Under the pieces are notes generated by a model. It had not been told where the DNA came from. It did not search any database and saw only the letters and a program-made list of their open reading frames with translations. The position numbers were made by a program, and so were the translations under genes. 64,000 bases of DNA from Acheta domesticus (Eukaryota > Arthropoda > Insecta > Orthoptera > Gryllidae), in NCBI GenBank assembly GCA_031308135.1, contig JAHLJT010003656.1, positions 74,574,698 through 74,638,697 on the forward strand, in the 5' to 3' direction. Shown here one piece after another: positions 57,661 through 64,000 of the stretch. Position 1 is the first letter of the stretch. Each line of letters opens with the position of its first letter.

Positions 57661-58344
57661 AGAGTGCGATTTAAAAAGTTTCTTCCAGGGGGGGGGGAGT
57701 AAAAAGAAAACAAAAACAATAGTAACCCAGAGGACATAACTAACCCATCGTTTTTGTTTTTCTTACTATTAAGGCATCCTGTGCTTCAATTTGTTATTAG
57801 AGCATTCATATTTTATCATTCTTATTAGAAAATTTATCTCAGTTTAAAGTTTTTTCATAAAACAATCAAAATGAACAAATGTCTTGAAGGGAATTACGCT
57901 TTTTGTTCCTTCAATGAAATGTCTTCTTACTGATGTCATTAAACTTGAATTGTCTCCACGATACACATTGAGCTTAATTTTGTCCAACCGCGCACAAGTC
58001 TATTCATTATCGTCTACGTACGATCACAACCTTTTTTCCCGTACTACTATGCCTGTGTGAAAGTCCAAAAGCTATGAATGCCTTAAGCGTTGGTTTCTCC
58101 TGGCTTATGCACCCGCGGTCCGTCGGCGCCGCAGAGCACTTGAATTTTTTCGAGCGAGCGCGTAATTGAATTCTCTATTATTGACACGCGTAAGAAGGAG
58201 TGGCGGGGAGGGTATTGTTCGTGTAATGTTAACGCGTGCCCCAAATGAATTGCAAGCCCCGAAGTGGCGCCGCCGCGAGCAAGTGCAGCGGCACGGGCCT
58301 ACCAACACAATAAAAAACACTACTTTTGTTTGACGTAAGTTCGC
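57661..58344. other. Spacer with a CpG-richer block
   Basis: 58100-58300 is CpG-richer, with no recognised gene. The rest is AT-rich. Confidence 0.35.
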
Positions 58345-58500
58345 TAATTGGCGAGTGGTATCTGCCTCTGGCCGGGAGGTTCTAGGGTTCGTGTCCTGAC
58401 GGTCACAGGATGTTCATGTTCGACACTAGCTAGATAGCTAGGTCGAATTCAGTCGCTGTCCGGAGGAGAGTTCTAGCGGCTGCTGAGATTGGCAATTCAA
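58345..58500 (+). repeat. Family-A repeat, 5' part
   Basis: It includes CTCTGGCCGGGAGGTTCTAG, a canonical-looking B box GGTTCGTGTCC at 58386-58396, and GGAGGAGAGTTCTAGCGGC. It is truncated after the ATTGGCA segment. Confidence 0.8.
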
Positions 58501-58789
58501 TTTCAAGTTTTGCAATTTTATTAGTAATTTGTTTATAGGGTTAACCTACTGCAAATTGCTGTGTATAATCACAGCTTTATTATAAACAATTTCGTTACAA
58601 ATAACCTCTAATAGCATAAACTAGTTAGTACAAGATACAATATAAATAACACAACAAATGCATATAATATAGTAACACAGTAACAAAATAATACTATAAC
58701 ATAGGACACAAAATAATTAAGACACTATAATATACAAATATATACAGAACAACCTGTATCAAGTGAGAAAACCTGTTAAATTTAGTTTG

Positions 58790-59690
58790 AACTATTCATT
58801 GATAATAAATGCTCGTAATTTCAGAATTGATGAAATAACATTGTACAGAGTTTTAGATCTTTCATAGTTTAGTTTAATGAGACAATTTGGAAAGGATAAT
58901 ACATCATTTTGGTATGGTCCTCTAAGCCCTTTATATATTGGGAACTCACATAAAATGTTCCAGGTTTTCATCAATATTCATATTACATACCTGTAGTGAG
59001 CAGACTGAATCTGAGTATATTTTGTGATACACATTTCTACTATTGATGTTGATTTCTTTGTCACTGGACATCCTGATTTGAGGGACTAATCTAGAAATGG
59101 AAGTGGGAAGAGCCAAAGTGAGGTATTTCTCAGTTTCTGTAGATTGCAAATTTCTAATTTCTCGATATATTGTACTGTATGATGAATTCATGATTCTACG
59201 CGTATCGTCCAAAAAGATTTTACCTACAATTGTTGCAACAATCGAGGGAATACTATTTCTGATTACATTAGGATTTTGTTGCTGCGTAATTAAGCTAGGA
59301 AAGACCAAATCATTCATCAATCTGTCCAGAACGGACACCCAGTTGTATTTACTATAATTTGGATATGCATTTCTTGATTGTAAAAGTTTGTTGAAGATTA
59401 TACGTGGATATCAACAAGGCTCCATATATAGCAATTTTGTCACATAAGTCAATGATCTTTTAATTACTTCTGATTCTATCTTAGTTCAGCCAGTTTCCTT
59501 TCTAATCATGTACCCTGGGGTTCTTCTCGATAGTCCCAAAAGACGTTTGTAGAAGTTCATTTGTATCTTATCCAGTTGATTAGTGTATCTTAGACCCTAC
59601 CTTAGATACCTGCAGCGTATAGCACAGTAGATGCTACAATGGAATCGAAACGTTTCCTATCAGCCTGCCAACTATCATTTTCCCCTGACA
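58790..59690 (-). pseudogene. CR1/Jockey-type LINE C-terminal remnant
   Basis: On the minus strand, broken frames give T-P-G-Y-M-I-R-K-E-T-G, a 130-codon open segment (58946-59338), then C-S-L-Q-V-C with a His and F-P/C-P-I-Y-K-G-L-R-G-P-Y. This is the terminal region plus C-C-H-C finger typical of CR1- or Jockey-group ORF2 proteins. The RT domain is absent, since the element is cut upstream near 59690 beside a family-A copy. Function is lost. Confidence 0.6.
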
Positions 59691-59727
59691 TTAATATTTT
59701 CCAGACAGAACCCAATGCCGTATTGCC

Positions 59728-60105
59728 TTTGGTCACGGGCTGCTGTGGTTGCCAGTTTTCTGTGGTTTCTCCGATCAACACCAGTAGAATACCGAAGAAG
59801 AACCCTAACATATGGGTCACAGACCAAGTGGGATTTTCCCTTCCTCTTCCTTATCGTATCCTCACCCTAACTTACATTGACACATACATGCACCACACTA
59901 GCGCACATGTCGGGGTACCAGTCGAAAGCTTAGAGCTTGTCCCGGCTGGGAGGTGCCCTGGTGGGGGAAGATACCTAGTTGGTAAAATCCCGCAAGCCGA
60001 CGTGCAGGTCAGCGCCGGATTTCGCCATCAAGCAAGAGAAGATCACCGCTACCCCCTGCGATACAAAAGTATGCTGGCGCTACACTTACGGGACAAATGA
60101 CATTT
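59728..60105 (+). repeat. Family-A repeat lacking its head
   Basis: It begins near GGTCACGGGCTGCTGTGGTT and follows the family order: TTTCTCCGATCAACACCAG, CTTCCCTTCCTCTTCCTTATC, GGTGGGGGAAGATACCTAG, GGTCAGCGCCGGATTTCGCC and CACTTACGGGACAAATGAC. The 153-codon frame across it is a by-product. Confidence 0.85.
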
Positions 60106-60485
60106 GACCTCAAAACACCAAAGCAAACTCACTCTCTTAAAAGTGGTTCCAGGAGAAAAGTTCCTGCAAATTCAAATAGAATATTTTCCACAGAAAATAT
60201 CCTTGTTTTCCGAAAGCTATTCGCAATTGATATATCACAAGATTTTATAAAAATATTATTTTTTCTAAAGAAAAAGGAAAAGCTTTTCATGCAATATTAA
60301 ACAATATTTGAAGAAATAAAAAAATCAAACGACTAAAATCTCTCCACTGAATCTTCCGAATTTAGGTGTGATGATTTTGTTAGTACGCAATTAAATATGA
60401 CGGAATGATTTGTTAAGGACACAAAACATCTAAATATTTTGTCGGGCTCTGCCTTGCATATTAGCAAGAATATAGAAATAAGACG

Positions 60486-60730
60486 GACTGGGTGGCAGAC
60501 GTGGCACTCGGGATACTTGTGCCCAACATCGAGTTACATCTGGGCTGTGGGTTCGAATCCCGCATCATAAAGCATAGACGTAGTGTATACGGTGGGCCTC
60601 CCCATCATCATATATCACCTTTAAAATCCTCTTTTCCCTTTAAAGGCTTACGAACTCTTTCGCAGAACCGGTTATTCGCAGACGGCTATTCGAAAACCGG
60701 CTATTCGAGAAGAGCGTACGAGATACTTTG
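60486..60730 (+). mobile_element. Possible tRNA-derived SINE
   Basis: GGGTGGCAGACGTGGCACTC could be an A-box head and GTGGGTTCGAATCCCGCATC (about 60549) contains a perfect B box GGTTCGAATCC. The downstream part (CTATTCGAAAACCGGCTATTCG) is tandem-like. Only one copy is present and there is no clear tail or target-site duplication. Confidence 0.5.
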
Positions 60731-60859
60731 GCAAAAATAAAATAATCTTGCTCCTGGCTGAGATGAGACTACGGGCCACGTCTGACAGCCGTCAAAGGAG
60801 AAAGTACAATGCCAGAGATATAAAGAGCTTCTCATCCCGTTAAGAATAAAAAACAATAT

Positions 60860-61320
60860 AATTTCGTGTACACTAAATAACAAGGCAGTTCAATACTTAG
60901 GACTCCACATGCACACCACCCTTGCCTGGAAACCTGACATAGACAACAAAGTCCAGCAAGCCGAAATCAAAATCCTCCAACTTGAATCGCTCATAAATAA
61001 ATCTAAGTCTCATTAAACAATGCCATCACTACATACAAATCAACAGCCCCGTTCTCCTTGAAGTGTGTTCAATATGGACAGGTGTTGCCAAAATAATATT
61101 TTCAAAATACAAATCATCCAAATCAATTTTATGAAATTTATCACCCCAGCCCTCTGATCCATCTCCAATAGGCAGATATACATCGAATTAAACATCAAAT
61201 CTATCCCTTTCCATACGGCCTATCTCGCCAATAACTTTTATTCAAACCTCCGCTTCATCAATCAAAACAAAAGCCTCAAACTGGGTAATATACAGAACGC
61301 CAAATTCGAATAAAAATATG
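60860..61320 (+). pseudogene. Jockey-like LINE ORF2 remnant
   Basis: Reading frames give V-Q-Y-L-G-L-H-M-H-T-T-L-A-W-K-P-D-I-D near 60889, followed after frameshifts by a hydrophobic segment and I-H/I-E-L-N-I-K-S-I-P-F (about 61170). This is the region downstream of the RT domain in Jockey-group elements (V-x-Y-L-G followed by L-T-W-K-x-H-I). Many frameshifts and stops. The upstream RT is missing. An A-rich segment (61507-61530) may be the old tail. Confidence 0.6.
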
Positions 61321-63360
61321 AATCCTGTACACGCATTTATAAATATTTTCAGCAACCTAGAATGAACCAATTGAGATACACTGGGATCCCCCTTTTCAAA
61401 AGTTTCTTAGTGTGAGCTGTAAATTAATTTAAGTTTAATTGCAATCCTGTAACTACAAATGTATATTAAGATTAAACTGAGGTTTGTATATCCATTCAAA
61501 CATGAAATAAATTTTAAAAAAAGACGTAAAGAAGAAATTTGGGAAGGGAAAAGAGACAAAATGTCCCGGGAAGAACGGGAAGTTCTGGAAGTTGGGATGG
61601 GTAGGTCGGCGAAAAAGACCGAAAGGTCAAAACCGCAAGGATAGCAACACCATAGCCCAAAATACAAAAACAAAAACATACAGTAAAATATCAATGGATA
61701 GGAAACAGGGATGAAGAATGGATGTATGAAATGAATGATACGAGACGAAAAGAAGCTGAAAGATGAGAAATCTCATTCACATCACCTGACAGTGCAAACA
61801 TTCGAGGGGCTCAATTGCATTTGCCACACAGAAATCTGTTCATGGAATCGATTTTCGATCGCTCTGTTTATTTTGTACCGGATACCAGATGCATGCTTTA
61901 TTGAAACGTGTGCGATGATCATGTGAAGATTTTGTTTCAATTTAGAGCGTGTATCGTTTTAATCTTTCTTGTAACCTTCATCAAGCAGGCATTACGTGCA
62001 ACAGTATTTAAATGAAATATGGGTTTTCCGTTAGTTATAAGCTCGAAATCACAGCCAAATGATATTCTGCTGAAATTATGCTATTATGTTACTAGAGATT
62101 CATCGAAAAAACAAAGCGAACTGACGCGTGCAATAACAGCGCAATCTAAGCCCGTTATTAAAGAATTGCATCAAACTGTCATAAGAAATTTAATCTCAAA
62201 AATAATAAGTCACGGAATTTAATTTAAATCATCCATGAACTATAAGGCGCAATTGGAAAGGTGAACTAAAGGGAATTACTTAACACGTCATTGAAGTATG
62301 TTTAACAGTAGATAAGTGCAGATTGAAGTCAACGTAGTTAGTGTAATGGTTTTATTAAATCAAGACACATCTGCGAATAAATATATCTTTTTGTTGTTTT
62401 GTTGTTTTAAAATTTGTAATGTACTGGTTGAATTTTAAATTGGTTTAAAGGGTAATATGTTGTTATCTGTTACACAACGGATTATATTATAATTTAAGTT
62501 GGCATTATTAGAATTATCACACTACTATTTACGCCACACTACCATTACAAATCTAAGACTAATGTGAGCAGGCAAGGAACTTTTATAGGAATATTTTGTC
62601 CGTAGATATTGTGTTCTTCCGACGCCATATATTGTCTTATTCCGACACCTTCGGTAAACTTGAAAAATATTTATCAATTGTAATTAAATTGTTTGGCTTT
62701 GGCCGTGAGGTATGTGTAATATTGCATATAAATATTGATGAAAAAGTGAGAAGCGTTTATTATTTACTTTATTTATTTTGTTCTTTACCCAAATTTACTT
62801 TCTTTACTCATTTAATTGTTTTAGATTATTACACTTTATTTATAATATGCAGTGTGTTATTAGATCAGCTGCACAGTAGAGACTCTCCTAGAACTCATTC
62901 TTCCATTGCATGCATCGTTCAGTTCAGTCCGCTACGTAACAGCAGGCAGATTGATATCTAAGCTATCAACGAAATGTCTTTAACGGAGCCATATTTACAT
63001 GCCCATTTCTCATGCTCGCACAATGGCCCAATAGAAGCGGAAACGTTGGCGACTTAAATAATTGTTTAATTTTAAGACATAAACGTAAGATAATTCCAAA
63101 CAGAATTTAGAATTTATGCAAAAAATTAAAATACGTTTCAAATAACTGAAATTTCTTTGAGCTGTGCTCTGTACTGACTTACACAATTTGGTGTAGGGCA
63201 AACCATAAATAAAATGCTATAAATAAAATTAACGACCTTAAATATTAGAAGATCCTTCCGCAATCGAAATAGAAACAAAATTAAATTGAATCACTATTTG
63301 TCCTTTTAAGCCTTTTGAACCATCCACATCCTCCAAAGAAATATCGCGGCGCGTCTCTTG
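61321..63360. other. AT-rich sequence without recognisable genes
   Basis: No gene supported. A 121-codon frame at 62596-62961 has an AT-driven Leu/Phe/Ile-rich composition and no recognisable domain. Confidence 0.35.
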
Positions 63361-63630
63361 AGATAATCCGGAGGAGAGCAGCCGTGTTAGCCGGCGCAGG
63401 GCCAGGGGCGAAGGGCGCGGCGAGCCGCAAAGGGCGGCCGGAGGGAGAGGCCTTGTTGGGCGCGCGGCGCGTGTTCAGAGGCCTCTAACGGCCGGCCAGC
63501 GCCGCCGCCGCCAACGCCCTCGTAATGGATAAGCGATGTCGCCTCGTCTTTGCGCTCTTCGTCTTGGCCCTCCCCCCCCTCCGCTGCATCCAATTCCACA
63601 CACTCCGCCGCGTTGACTGCGCTCCCGCCA
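63361..63630. other. CpG island
   Basis: CpG-dense, non-repetitive start (63380-63500) leading into the tandem repeat at the window end. It could be a promoter region of a gene beyond the edge. Confidence 0.4.
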
Positions 63631-64000
63631 CCGTTTACGTTCCTGCAGCCTCCTCTTTCGACTCCGCCTACGTCTAAATATCCGCCTCCGCCCAGCTCCT
63701 GCTGCCGTTTCTGACGTCACCGCCTTCTCTGTGTTTTTCCATCCCTGTCCCAATTCTGCCTCCCTGCCCCTGGATCCAAACTGTCTCTGCTCATATCTCA
63801 TTCCACTATCCGCTTACTTCTCCTCTTCCACTCACCCTGCCGCCTTGACTCGGCTTCCACTACGGTTTACGTTCCTGCAGCCTCCTCTTTCGACTCCGCC
63901 TACGTCTAAATATCCGCCTCCACCCAGCTCCTGCTGCCGTTTCTGCCGTCACCGCCTTCTCTGTGTTTTTCCATCCCTGTCTCAATTCTGCCTCCCTGCC
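63631..64000 (+). repeat. 232-bp tandem repeat running off the window end
   Basis: GTTTACGTTCCTGCAGCCTC at 63633 recurs at 63865, followed each time by CTTTCGACTCCGCCTACGTC, TAAATATCCGCCTCC, CTCCTGCTGCCGTTTCTG and TTCTCTGTGTTTTTCCATCC. The copies are nearly identical over about 135 bp, indicating recent duplication. The second unit is cut by the window end. Confidence 0.9.

Noticed and set aside
1..64000. A new multi-gene system (defence, biosynthesis or similar)
   Set aside because: No set of intact adjacent genes exists here; apart from one LRR exon, every recognisable coding segment is a dead retrotransposon fragment.

Overview
The window is eukaryotic nuclear DNA. It is AT-rich and gene-poor, full of microsatellites, decayed non-LTR retrotransposons, tRNA-derived SINEs and palindromic MITEs, and broken up by CpG-rich islands that are mostly minisatellites. 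The leucine-rich-repeat exon with a spliced boundary, the mix of RTE-, R2/R4-, CR1- and Jockey-like LINEs, the TA-flanked MITEs and the 18S rRNA-like fragment fit an arthropod, most likely an insect with a large genome. I cannot name the species. No prokaryotic operon, CRISPR array or intact protein-coding gene is present.

The one convincing host coding segment is the terminal exon (641-978, minus strand) of a secreted or membrane-anchored leucine-rich-repeat protein. Its 3' splice site and first coding codons have been duplicated into a tandem array of about 105 bp units (946-1430). A 68-bp piece of the same unit reappears at 3776-3843, inside a nested SINE.

Layout. 1-1.4 kb: LRR exon in a CpG-rich block plus the splice-site array. 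1.4-9.1 kb: AT-rich DNA with a split family-A repeat, a SINE, a minisatellite and two satellite-like arrays. 9.2-10.6 kb: CpG island with a CCCCGTCGC-type minisatellite. 10.6-14.1 kb: AT-rich DNA with a 237-bp duplication. 14.1-15.1 kb: purine-rich tract. 15.2-18.4 kb: serial insertions of one R2/R4-like LINE family, each ending in (TAA)n. 18.5-19.9 kb: CpG island with a 160-bp minisatellite. 22.2-25.6 kb: an RTE-like LINE broken by frameshifts, with a (TA)n tail. 28.3-30.2 kb: (TA)n, a 60-bp repeat, family A and a SINE with a target-site duplication. 31.2-32.5 kb: CpG island next to an 18S rRNA pseudogene fragment. 33.2 kb: a hAT-like MITE inside family A. 35.4-37.4 kb: a foldback MITE and a 153-180 bp tandem array. 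37.4-43.5 kb: several GC-rich islands and short-period minisatellites. 44.7 kb: second copy of the 3.4-kb SINE. 46-47.6 kb: family A, (CA)n and a second hAT-like MITE. 50-52.5 kb: a minisatellite split by an insertion that itself carries a long-hairpin MITE. 52.5-61.3 kb: family-A copies plus CR1-like and Jockey-like remnants. 63.4-64 kb: GC-rich 232-bp tandem repeat running off the end.

There are no interacting genes to describe; the biology is layered transposon insertion and tandem duplication around one exon. I found no new enzymatic or defence system. The best candidate for something unusual is the tandem duplication of a splice acceptor together with the exon start beside it.
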